Below, one piece after another: positions 1-6,840 of a stretch of 10,296 nt of DNA. Made by a program: the position numbers and the translations under genes. This stretch comes from Oscillospiraceae bacterium. GTDB taxonomy: Bacteria; Bacillota; Clostridia; Oscillospirales; CAG-272. Where the stretch lies: NCBI GenBank assembly GCA_015065045.1, contig SVRB01000051.1:1-10296 (forward strand), read 5' to 3'. Every line of letters starts with the position of its first letter. Position 1 is the stretch's first letter. The notes under the pieces were generated by a model. That model searched no databases. It was not told the DNA's origin and saw nothing but the letters and a program-made list of their open reading frames with translations.

Positions 1-576
1 GTACTGCGCGACGTTCCATGCGTTTGCGGCGAGCATATCCTGCGAGCGCTGGTTAAGGATCGCGTTAAGAACGCCGTCCGTTACGTTAAAGGTCATACTG
101 TAAGCGCAGGGATAGAGCGCCATTTCATGAAGATCTGCGAATGTATAAAGGTTTGTCATGATTCTGCGGCTGCAAGGGTTGTTTTTGAGGTCAAAAAGAA
201 CTCTGTCAACCATATCAAATTCACCCTCGCGGTATTTATGCTTGACACCCATCTGATATCCGTATGCCTTACCGATAGAGCCGTTTTCGTCAGCCCAGCT
301 ATCCCAAATATGAGAATTAAGCTCGTTTATATTGTTAGATTTTTTCTGCCATATCCAAAGTATTTCATCAACAGCAGATTTTAGAGATATTGGACGTAAA
401 GTGATAAGAGGGAAGTCTTTTGAAAGATCATAGCGGTTTACAACACCGAATTTCTTTATAGTATATGCTGCTTCTCCGTCTTCCCAGTGGGGACGCACCT
501 TTTCGTCCTTGACCCAAGAACCGTTTTCAAGAATATCCTTGCAGGTGTTTATAAATGCAATATCAGCTGAACTCAT
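1..576 (-). CDS. thyA: Thymidylate synthase ThyA, N-terminal part (cut by window edge)
   Basis: Converts dUMP to dTMP with methylene-tetrahydrofolate, the last step of cytosolic de novo thymidylate synthesis. The 192 visible codons carry the ThyA landmarks: an early W-x-W helix (WIWQ, residues 74-77), HIWD at 89-92, the phosphate-binding arginine pair in NPCSRR (133-138), the catalytic cysteine C157 in LYPCAYS, the RSQD phosphate/uracil loop (177-180) and N188 in AWN. From family memory, the PCAY active site and the SHIWDSWADENGSIGKAYG stretch resemble the Bacillus subtilis ThyA/phage phi3T type rather than the E. coli type, which has PCH. The start is ATG at 576 with AGGAG a few bases upstream. 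It lies 17 bp behind a HAD phosphatase and probably shares that gene's promoter. The remaining C-terminal part lies outside the window. Codons 153-192 are clearly richer in G+C than the rest. Confidence 0.95.
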   Translation of the reverse strand, partial: MSSADIAFINTCKDILENGSWVKDEKVRPHWEDGEAAYTIKKFGVVNRYDLSKDFPLITLRPISLKSAVDEILWIWQKKSNNINELNSHIWDSWADENGSIGKAYGYQMGVKHKYREGEFDMVDRVLFDLKNNPCSRRIMTNLYTFADLHEMALYPCAYSMTFNVTDGVLNAILNQRSQDMLAANAWNVAQY

Positions 577-593
577 ATTTATTACTCCTTTAA

Positions 594-1370
594 TTATTTA
601 GTGGGAATATCGCCTATTGAATTCAATATAAGTCTTGGTCTGTATGGGTATTGTTCTATATTGGAAAGATTGGTTACGCCGGTCAATACAAGAATGGGGT
701 CAAGGCCACTCTCGATACCTGCAATAATATCAGTATCCATTCTGTCACCGATCATTGCAGTATCAGCGGAGTGAACTCCTAATATACCAAGTCCCGTTCT
801 CATCATCAAGGGGTTAGGCTTTCCTACGTAGTACGCTTGTTTGCCCGTTGTTCTTTCGATAGGAGCAACAAGAGCGCGGCAAGCGGGAAGGGGGCCTGTT
901 TCGGAAGGACCTGTAAGGTCGGTATTGGTTCCGATAAGCTTGGCGCCGTTATTTACAAGACGCATTGCTTTTGTAATATTATCATAGTTGTATTGAGTGG
1001 TTTCACCTATAACAACGTAATCGGGATCGATATCGTTTATAGTAATTCCTGCATCGTGTAAGGCGTTATATAGCCCCGCATCACCTATTACAAATGCAGA
1101 ACAATTAGGCTTTTGAAGCTGCAAAAATTTTGCTGTTGCAAGCGCGCTTGTATAAAAGTGAGACGCATCAACATCAAGCCCCATTCTAAGAAGCTTCTGG
1201 CGTAATTCAGCAGGGGTTCTGTTACTTGCATTTGTGAGGAATAAGTATCTTTTTTCGTTTTCGTTCATCCAGTTTACAAACTCTTTTACTCCGGGTAACA
1301 GGTTGTTTCCGTGATAAATAACACCGTCCATATCACATATAAAGCCTTTTTTGTTTCTAAGCTGCTCCAT
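594..1370 (-). CDS. NagD-type HAD-superfamily phosphatase (HAD-IIA)
   Basis: A 258-aa cytoplasmic phosphatase of the HAD-IIA/NagD group, whose members hydrolyse nucleotide monophosphates, p-nitrophenyl phosphate or other small phosphoesters with Mg2+. Visible motifs: motif I DMDG at 13-16 (nucleophile D13, acid/base D15), motif II T46 in LTN, the C2-type cap domain in between (about 75-175), motif III K184 in GKPN, and motif IV GDRMDTD at 208-214. The length matches the family. Start ATG at 1370 is preceded by AAGGA. It has its own promoter at 1413-1441 and is the first gene of an operon with thyA. The true substrate cannot be read from the sequence. I avoid the symbol nagD because orthology to the E. 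coli nucleotidase is not shown. Linkage to thyA is compatible with nucleotide housekeeping, which is inference only. Confidence 0.92.
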   Translation of the reverse strand: MEQLRNKKGFICDMDGVIYHGNNLLPGVKEFVNWMNENEKRYLFLTNASNRTPAELRQKLLRMGLDVDASHFYTSALATAKFLQLQKPNCSAFVIGDAGLYNALHDAGITINDIDPDYVVIGETTQYNYDNITKAMRLVNNGAKLIGTNTDLTGPSETGPLPACRALVAPIERTTGKQAYYVGKPNPLMMRTGLGILGVHSADTAMIGDRMDTDIIAGIESGLDPILVLTGVTNLSNIEQYPYRPRLILNSIGDIPTK

Positions 1371-1412
1371 TTTACTTTTTCCTTTTTATAAAATAAAATA
1401 ACTTTGAAAATC

Positions 1413-1441
1413 ATTATATCATAAAATTACATTTTTTTCAA
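1413..1441 (-). promoter_or_regulatory. Sigma-A promoter for the HAD phosphatase-thyA operon
   Basis: On the minus strand there is a -35 TTGAAA (1441-1436), a 17-bp spacer and a -10 TATAAT (1418-1413) with an extended TGa just before it. It lies about 40 bp upstream of the ATG at 1370 and directly after the terminator of the preceding operon, so thyA and the phosphatase have an independent transcript. Confidence 0.85.
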
Positions 1442-1447
1442 TACGGT

Positions 1448-1481
1448 AAAAAAATAAAATCATCGCCAGATGATTTTATTT
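1448..1481 (-). terminator. Intrinsic terminator overlapping the end of the GHL10 gene
   Basis: A 13-bp perfect inverted repeat, AAATAAAATCATC (1452-1464) and its complement (1469-1481) around a 4-base loop. On the minus strand it runs into a T tract (1454-1448). The stem contains the last codons and the TGA stop (1460-1462) of the lipoprotein gene. It is AT-rich, so weaker than a GC-rich hairpin, but it sits just upstream of the next promoter. Confidence 0.7.
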
Positions 1482-2890
1482 AATGTCGGTATAAAATTGT
1501 CTCGTTCAGCCTTTGTTTCTTCGATTTCGGTAAATAAATTAGGATCATAGAAATGCTGATATGAGAAAAACGCAACGCCGCTGCACTTATCAAGTGTTTT
1601 TGTGTATTCGATACATCTTTTCAATATATTGTTGTGATCAGCCCACTCGTCTGCACCCGTTCCTGCCCATTGATCGTGTTTATCCAAGGCTTTACCGAGT
1701 GTTAAACCGACGATAAGCCTAACATTGCTGTTTTTTATAATGCTGTTCCATTTATCAGCCACAGTGTCAAAGGGAAACGATTGATGCTCAAAGCCAAAGT
1801 ATATCTGCGGACAAATGTAGTCTATATATCCGTCAGAAGAGCACCAGGTATAAATGTCGGCATATCCTTTTTCAATCGAGTTATTCATATTGCCCTCAGG
1901 GCTTATACCGTACTGTAGTTCTTTATCAACAGCCTTTACAGTTGAATAAATAGAAGATACAAGCATATTGAGGTTATTGTGTCTGAATTGTTTTAGGCTG
2001 ATTGTTGAACCACCGGCAAGATGATTATTATAGGCTTTCGAATCAAAACTTGCATCGGTTGTTGGATAAAAATAATCATCCATATGTACGCCGTCAACGT
2101 TATATTTTTGTACAATTTCATTGACACCGTCAACGATAAGCTGACGCACCTCGCTGTATGCAGGATTAAGATAGAATCTGCCGTTGTATTCAACTAGATA
2201 TGTTCCGTTTTTTTGCGAGTCATTGTACCATTGTTTTATTTTATAAGTATTGTCAACGTCTTTTATTTCTGACGTTGTCATTGCTCTCAGCGGATTAAAC
2301 CACGCATGAACCGAAAGGTTTATTTTATGAGCCTCTTCGACGATTATTTTAAAAGGATCGTATGAAAAGTCTGATGAATAGCTACCTGTTACGTATCTTG
2401 AAGGTGGATAATATTCGGATGGGTAGAAGCTGTCTGCGTATGGGCGGATCTGAACCATAATTGTATTGCAACCGCTATTTGAGACGTTCTTTAGTACAGT
2501 TTTGATTTTGTTTCTGAAGTCTTTCTCGGAGCGTTGCTCGACATAGTTTGAGTATATAGAAGTCAAATCAAACTGACTCAGCCACATAGCCTTCATGTTT
2601 TTGTGGTTTAAAATTACTCTGTCACTAGGCTTAGGGGTGACTATCTCTTCGTCAGGGGTTGGGTTTGTTGTTTGATCAGACTCTGTATCTGTTGATTCGG
2701 TGTTGGGTTTATTTGTTTCACTTTTCTCAGTTGAATCGGTGATGTTGTTTGACGTATTATCTAAGAACCGGTCGTTTGTTTGTAAGGTCGGGGAGTTGTT
2801 AGATGATGCAGAGCCTGCTTTCTCTCCACATCCGGAAAGGATAAGCACAGCTGTAAAGATCAAGGTGATGAAAAATAATGCTTTTTTCAT
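1460..2890 (-). CDS. Glycosyl hydrolase-like 10 (GHL10) family lipoprotein
   Basis: A 476-aa secreted lipoprotein. Residues 1-20 are a basic start plus hydrophobic core ending in the lipobox LSGC with C21 as the lipid anchor. Residues 22-90 form a low-complexity Ser/Thr/Asn/Glu spacer. From about 93 on is a TIM-barrel GHL10 domain (Pfam PF02638, formerly DUF187 type), with MWLSQFDL (102-109), HAWFNPLR (195-202), VDGVHMDDYFYP (265-276, likely acidic active-site strand), YGISPEGN (327-334) and DYICPQIYFGFE (357-368). Characterised relatives such as E. coli DigH/YddW cleave peptidoglycan glycan strands lacking stem peptides; Bacillus YngK is another relative. Its likely site is the outer face of the membrane, acting on cell-wall glycan, but the substrate is inferred. 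Start ATG at 2890 has AGGAG upstream and overlaps the previous gene's stop (ATGA). It is the last gene of a three-gene operon. Confidence 0.93.
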   Translation of the reverse strand: MKKALFFITLIFTAVLILSGCGEKAGSASSNNSPTLQTNDRFLDNTSNNITDSTEKSETNKPNTESTDTESDQTTNPTPDEEIVTPKPSDRVILNHKNMKAMWLSQFDLTSIYSNYVEQRSEKDFRNKIKTVLKNVSNSGCNTIMVQIRPYADSFYPSEYYPPSRYVTGSYSSDFSYDPFKIIVEEAHKINLSVHAWFNPLRAMTTSEIKDVDNTYKIKQWYNDSQKNGTYLVEYNGRFYLNPAYSEVRQLIVDGVNEIVQKYNVDGVHMDDYFYPTTDASFDSKAYNNHLAGGSTISLKQFRHNNLNMLVSSIYSTVKAVDKELQYGISPEGNMNNSIEKGYADIYTWCSSDGYIDYICPQIYFGFEHQSFPFDTVADKWNSIIKNSNVRLIVGLTLGKALDKHDQWAGTGADEWADHNNILKRCIEYTKTLDKCSGVAFFSYQHFYDPNLFTEIEETKAERDNFIPTLNKIIWR

Positions 2891-3441
2891 AAGTCTCCTG
2901 TTTCCATATATCTTACATTATCGTTGTGTTTTTCGAGAATATGCTTTTTTAGGCAATAAAAATAGCTCATGCTGATTAAATATACGTTTTTGCGTTGCTT
3001 TTTTACGGCAGTAGTCAGTTGGCTGAATGGGTTTTTGATAACGTAGATCGCTATTCCGTTTTCTGTAATGCCATATTTTTTGTTAAGTTCCTCTTCGTCC
3101 TCTAAAAAGATAATATAAAAAATATTGTTTTTTATTATTTTTAAAAAATACTTATTGTTTTTTCTATGCGAGTAGAAAGAATAAATAAGGAATGTCAAGG
3201 ATGCTATTAAAATAATCGGCAGTATAAATATAACCGACGTTGCGTAAAGTATGAAAAATGCACCTGTTTGAATCCACAAATATATAATCCTTGCGTATCT
3301 GAATATTCTCCCAACTAATATATATTTTTTCAGGAATTTGTATATGCCTGAGATACGCTGAGCTATAGGTGTATATTTTGCTTGTTCTTTGAGGTAAGAA
3401 AAATATGAGTTATGGTTTAAAGGATCGATCTGTTTGTTCAC
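2887..3441 (-). CDS. Unrecognised membrane protein with two hydrophobic segments
   Basis: A 184-aa protein I cannot assign to a family. It has a basic N-terminal region (1-50, several Lys/Arg and aromatic residues), one continuous hydrophobic stretch at about 51-90 that reads as a two-helix hairpin turning near P75, then a mixed hydrophilic/aromatic C-terminal region (91-184). That region has an acidic run EDEEE (115-119) and KKQRK (147-151). The start is GTG at 3441, in a GTGA overlap with the upstream stop. No good Shine-Dalgarno precedes it, so it is probably translated by coupling. Its stop overlaps the next ATG (ATGA). Its position between a phosphatase and a cell-wall lipoprotein suggests a membrane role in the same process, but no function can be stated. 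There is no ATG in frame until residue 158, which supports GTG. Confidence 0.8.
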   Translation of the reverse strand: MNKQIDPLNHNSYFSYLKEQAKYTPIAQRISGIYKFLKKYILVGRIFRYARIIYLWIQTGAFFILYATSVIFILPIILIASLTFLIYSFYSHRKNNKYFLKIIKNNIFYIIFLEDEEELNKKYGITENGIAIYVIKNPFSQLTTAVKKQRKNVYLISMSYFYCLKKHILEKHNDNVRYMETGDL

Positions 3442-4208
3442 ATAAAGTAGTTTCTGTCAAAAAACTCTTTATATACTCTTGGATTTCCCGCATAAACCTG
3501 AGAACGCTTATGTAAAGGTAATTTATTTTTGTTTTCGTCGGTAATAATACCGCCCGCTTCTTCAACTATAATCATTCCCGCAGCATAGTCCCATGGGAAT
3601 AAACTGAATTCAAAAAACATATCGTGTCTGCCGCAAGCTACATAACAGAAATCAAGCGCCGCAGAGCCTGTTCTTCTTACATCCTCGCATTCGGGAAGAA
3701 TTTTCGCAATAACCTCTCCGGTTTTTCTGTTGAGGTCGGGGTAGTAGGGAGAGGTACCAAAGCAAATAAAAGAATCTTTAAAGGAGTTATCAGCGACGTG
3801 TATCGGCTCGCCATTTAAAAATGCGCCTTTTCCTTTTTCGGCATAAAACACTTCTTTAAGATAAGGGTGAATGATTACTCCGCAGATAACCTCGCCATCT
3901 TTTGCTAAAGCTAAAGATATCGAGCTTTGCTTATATTGGCGTCTGAAGTTAGCTGTGCCGTCAATAGGGTCGCAAATAAAGCAGTATCCGTTATATGGAT
4001 CTGTTTTGTCGCAATCTTCTTCCTCGCCTAAAAATTTTATATCCGGATAAGTTTCGTTAAGATGTGTTCTGATGTATGCTTGTACTTTTTTATCGTATAT
4101 AGTAACAAAATTTTTATCGCCCTTTTTTTCTGTATTATTTTCGATATCCTGAGCTGAAAGCATAATTTCCGATGCTTCTTTTACAACCTTGATCATTGTC
4201 TTTAACAT
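3438..4208 (-). CDS. Inositol monophosphatase family protein
   Basis: A 256-aa Mg2+-dependent, typically Li+-sensitive phosphatase of the IMPase/CysQ/FBPase-like superfamily. The metal-binding signature is complete: GEE at 61-63 (E62), DPIDGT at 80-85 (D80, D83) and WDYAAG at 206-211 (D207), with the RTGSAALDFC block at 179-188. The length is typical of an inositol-1-monophosphatase-like enzyme. Substrate could be inositol phosphate, 3'-phosphoadenosine 5'-phosphate or a sugar bisphosphate; the sequence alone does not decide. The start ATG at 4208 follows AAGGGG at 9-base spacing, and a promoter lies at 4249-4277. It is first in an operon with a small membrane protein and the GHL10 lipoprotein, and its TGA stop overlaps the GTG of the next gene. 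Confidence 0.93.
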   Translation of the reverse strand: MLKTMIKVVKEASEIMLSAQDIENNTEKKGDKNFVTIYDKKVQAYIRTHLNETYPDIKFLGEEEDCDKTDPYNGYCFICDPIDGTANFRRQYKQSSISLALAKDGEVICGVIIHPYLKEVFYAEKGKGAFLNGEPIHVADNSFKDSFICFGTSPYYPDLNRKTGEVIAKILPECEDVRRTGSAALDFCYVACGRHDMFFEFSLFPWDYAAGMIIVEEAGGIITDENKNKLPLHKRSQVYAGNPRVYKEFFDRNYFM

Positions 4209-4248
4209 ATTTTCGATCCCCTTGTTTACAATAGTTATATCAACTTAT

Positions 4249-4277
4249 ATTATAAACGCATATCCTCTTTAAAGCAA
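4249..4277 (-). promoter_or_regulatory. Sigma-A promoter for the phosphatase/membrane protein/GHL10 operon
   Basis: On the minus strand: -35 TTGCTT (4277-4272), 17-bp spacer, -10 TATAAT (4254-4249), about 40 bp upstream of the ATG at 4208. Its -35 is separated from the -35 of the divergent topoisomerase promoter by only 19 bp (4278-4296). Confidence 0.75.
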
Positions 4278-4296
4278 GAAGGAATATGAAAAATTC

Positions 4297-4325
4297 TTGA
4301 CAAAAGCGTATGAAAATTATATAAT
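4297..4325 (+). promoter_or_regulatory. Perfect-consensus sigma-A promoter for the topoisomerase gene
   Basis: TTGACA (4297-4302), a 17-bp spacer and TATAAT (4320-4325): both hexamers and the spacing match consensus exactly. Transcription should begin near 4332, giving a leader of about 50 nt that ends in GGAGG (4373-4377), six bases before the ATG at 4384. Confidence 0.9.
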
Positions 4326-4340
4326 ATTTGGGTAAGAATG

Positions 4341-4371
4341 TATAAAAATTTTATAGCGTAGTTATAAAATT
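4341..4371 (+). repeat. AT-only inverted repeats in the topoisomerase leader
   Basis: Two overlapping symmetric elements lie just after the predicted transcription start. TATAAAA and TTTTATA face each other across one base (4341-4355), and AATTTTATA (4347-4355) faces TATAAAATT (4363-4371) across seven bases. The second ends one base before the GGAGG ribosome binding site. They could be an operator or a weak leader hairpin; AT-rich chance symmetry is also possible. Confidence 0.35.
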
Positions 4372-4383
4372 CGGAGGTTATAA

Positions 4384-6372
4384 ATGGCAGAAAAAAGAAC
4401 AAGCTATGATAACAATAGTATATCGGCGCTCAGGGGTGAAGACAGAGTAAGACTTAGACCCGCTGTTATTTTTGGCTCCGACGGGCTTGAAGGATGTGAG
4501 CATTCTGTATTCGAGATACTTTCTAACTCGGTGGATGAAGCGAGAGAAGGTTATGGAGACAGAATAATCATAACGGTTTATTCAGACCATACGATTGAAA
4601 TCGAGGACTTTGGGCGCGGTGTTCCGATGGGTTATAACGAGAAGGAAAAGCGTTATAACTGGGAATTGGTATATTGTGAGCTTTACGCCGGTAGTAAATA
4701 TAATAACAATACTGACGGAGCATACGAATATTCTCTTGGAACAAACGGACTAGGTGCTTGTGCTACACAGTACAGCTCTGAATTTATGAAGGTTCGATCC
4801 TTTAACGGTAAGGAAGTTTCCGAGATGAACTTCAAAAAGGGAAAGCCTTACGGTAAGTTCAGTGTAAGAGAAATCGAGAAAAAAGAAAAGAAGCACGGAA
4901 CGATTATAAAATGGCGTCCTGATATCGAAGTGTTTACCGATATAAATATTCCGCTTGAGTATTTTACGGAAATATTAAAGAAGCAGTCGGTTGTAAACGC
5001 AGGTATAAAGTTTGAACTTAAATACGAAAACAGCGATGGAAAATTCGATTTATACGAATTTGTGTATCCGAACGGAATTTCCGATTACGTTGTTGAGCTT
5101 GCGGGAGAAAACTCTCTTACACAACCTGTGTTGTGGAGTTATGAGGATGAGGGGCGCGACAGAGAGGACAAGGACGATTATAAGCTTAAGGCTGAAATCG
5201 CTTTTTGTGCATCTAATACGTCAAGGATTATTGAATATTACCATAACTCAAGTTTTCTTGAACACGGTGGATCACCTGATAAGGCTGTAAAGGCTGCGTT
5301 TGTTTATGAAATCGATAAGTATTTGAAGAACACAGGCAAGTATTTAAAGAACGAGACTAAGATCAGCTTTAATGATGTCGAGGATTGCTTGGTGCTTGTA
5401 TCAAACAGCTTTTCTACACAGACGTCGTATGCTAACCAGACTAAGAAAGCAATCAATAACACATTTATTGCTGAAAGTATGACTAATTTCCTTAAGAGAA
5501 ATCTTGAGGTGTATTTTAAGGAAAAGCCTATTGAAGCCGAGAGATTTGCTAATCAGGTTTTGGTAAACAAAAGAAGCCGAGAAAACGCTGAAAAGACAAG
5601 AGTTAATCTCAAGAAAAAGCTTGCCGGAACAATGGACGTTGCAAACCGTGTTGAAAAATACGTTGATTGCAGAACCAAGGACGGCACAAAGCGTGAGCTT
5701 TATATAGTAGAAGGTGACTCTGCTATGGGTTCGTGTAAGCTTGGAAGAAACTCAGAATATCAGGCTATAATGCCTGTTAGAGGTAAGACTCTTAACTGTC
5801 TTAAGAGTACCTATGATAAGATATTTAAGAATGAGATCATTATAAATCTTCTCAAGGTAATCGGATGCGGTGTTGAAATAACCACAAAAGTTAAGGGTGA
5901 TGTTGTTCCTTTTGATTTGGATTCACTAAATTGGTCAAAGATAATCATATGTACCGATGCTGACGAGGACGGTTTCCAGATCAGAACTCTTATTTTGACG
6001 ATGTTCTACAGACTTCTTCCTACACTCATAAAAGAGGGAAGAGTTTATATAGCAGAATCACCTCTGTTTGAGATAACATCCGGAGATGAAATATATTTTG
6101 CATATAACGAAGCTGAGAAGAATGAGATAATCAAAAACCTCGGTAAGTCAAGATACACTGTTCAGCGTTCAAAGGGGCTTGGTGAGAACCAGCCTGATAT
6201 GATGTGGCAGACAACAATGAATCCTGCTACACGTAGACTGATTAAGGTAGAGCCTGCTGATGAAGCTGAAACAGAGAGAATATTTGAAACATTGCTTGGA
6301 GATAATTTAGCCGAAAGAAAGAAATTTATTACACTTCACGGTAATGAGTACTTAGCTGAGGCTGATATATAA
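4384..6372 (+). CDS. Divergent type IIA DNA topoisomerase B subunit (GyrB/ParE-like)
   Basis: A 662-aa ATPase/TOPRIM subunit of a type IIA topoisomerase, which drives ATP-dependent DNA strand passage together with a GyrA/ParC-type A subunit. Residue landmarks: GHKL ATPase with E44, N48 and D51 in FEILSNSVDEA; D75-x-G-R-G in EDFGRGVP; the ATP-lid loop GTNGLGACATQYSS (119-132); GT at 172-173; the QTK switch-lysine loop (352-354). The TOPRIM domain has VEGDSAMGS (442-450) with E443, TDADEDG (524-530) with D525/D527/D529, and KGLGE at 597-601. The catalytic set is complete. Unlike standard GyrB/ParE, the early RPGMYIG block is replaced by RPAVIFGSDGLEG (26-38). This points to a third, paralogous subunit rather than the main gyrase or topo IV. 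No A subunit follows; a zinc-ribbon gene comes 26 bp later. GGAGG precedes the ATG. Confidence 0.93.
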   Translation: MAEKRTSYDNNSISALRGEDRVRLRPAVIFGSDGLEGCEHSVFEILSNSVDEAREGYGDRIIITVYSDHTIEIEDFGRGVPMGYNEKEKRYNWELVYCELYAGSKYNNNTDGAYEYSLGTNGLGACATQYSSEFMKVRSFNGKEVSEMNFKKGKPYGKFSVREIEKKEKKHGTIIKWRPDIEVFTDINIPLEYFTEILKKQSVVNAGIKFELKYENSDGKFDLYEFVYPNGISDYVVELAGENSLTQPVLWSYEDEGRDREDKDDYKLKAEIAFCASNTSRIIEYYHNSSFLEHGGSPDKAVKAAFVYEIDKYLKNTGKYLKNETKISFNDVEDCLVLVSNSFSTQTSYANQTKKAINNTFIAESMTNFLKRNLEVYFKEKPIEAERFANQVLVNKRSRENAEKTRVNLKKKLAGTMDVANRVEKYVDCRTKDGTKRELYIVEGDSAMGSCKLGRNSEYQAIMPVRGKTLNCLKSTYDKIFKNEIIINLLKVIGCGVEITTKVKGDVVPFDLDSLNWSKIIICTDADEDGFQIRTLILTMFYRLLPTLIKEGRVYIAESPLFEITSGDEIYFAYNEAEKNEIIKNLGKSRYTVQRSKGLGENQPDMMWQTTMNPATRRLIKVEPADEAETERIFETLLGDNLAERKKFITLHGNEYLAEADI

Positions 6373-6398
6373 AATTAAAAACATAAAGGAGAATAACT

Positions 6399-6788
6399 AT
6401 GGAATTCTGGGATGAAGTTTATAAGAAGGTTTCGAGTGCTGCAAGTTATACAGCAAAGGAAACAGAAAAATATACAGAGCTTGCAAAGATCAAATTTAAC
6501 TTGATGAGAGAGAAAAGCAGACTTGAAGACGCTTACAAGAATATGGGTGAGATCTATTACAACCAGATGAAAACGTCCGATACCGACGAAAAGAAGCTTT
6601 CTCTTGCATATGATAAGATTGAAAAGAGTATGATCGAGATAGAAAGACTCAATTTGATGCTGGATGCAATCAATAATTCTAAGGTTTGCTCAGAATGCGG
6701 CGTGAGACTCGATAAGACAATGGAGTTTTGCCATAAGTGCGGCACAAAGCAGGAATGCTGTGCTGAAGAAAAAATTGATGAAGAATAA
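6399..6788 (+). CDS. Small coiled-coil protein with C-terminal zinc ribbon
   Basis: A 129-aa protein. Residues about 18-92 are charged and heptad-like (Lys/Glu-rich with regular Leu/Ile/Met), predicting an alpha-helical coiled coil. Residues 97-114 hold two CxxC knuckles, CSEC (97-100) and CHKC (111-114), as in a zinc_ribbon_2-type domain; C120-C121 follow. The acidic tail ends in EEKIDEE. Its start ATG at 6399 has AAAGGAG seven bases upstream. It is co-transcribed with the topoisomerase B gene, 26 bp apart, and ends at a terminator. No specific function is known to me for this architecture; similar helical zinc-ribbon proteins are common in Clostridia. A role tied to the topoisomerase is possible but rests only on operon position. 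Confidence 0.85.
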   Translation: MEFWDEVYKKVSSAASYTAKETEKYTELAKIKFNLMREKSRLEDAYKNMGEIYYNQMKTSDTDEKKLSLAYDKIEKSMIEIERLNLMLDAINNSKVCSECGVRLDKTMEFCHKCGTKQECCAEEKIDEE

Positions 6789-6801
6789 GTATTAAAAAAT
6801 G

Positions 6802-6835
6802 TCCCTCAAGGTATTTTATCTTGAGGGATTTTTTT
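6802..6835 (+). terminator. Intrinsic terminator of the topoisomerase operon
   Basis: TCCCTCAAG (6802-6810) pairs perfectly with CTTGAGGGA (6820-6828) around a 9-base loop, followed by seven T residues (6829-6835). It starts 13 bp after the TAA at 6786-6788. An A tract at 6794-6799 means it may also act weakly on minus-strand transcripts. Confidence 0.92.
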
Positions 6836-6840
6836 GTTCA

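Noticed and set aside
127..384. Plus-strand open frame of 85 codons near the window start
   Set aside because: Lies antisense to thyA, whose conserved residues are all read on the minus strand; no ribosome binding site and no family resemblance.
4384..6372. Calling the topoisomerase gene gyrB or parE
   Set aside because: The divergent N-terminal block and absence of an adjacent A subunit make either symbol unsafe without the rest of the genome.
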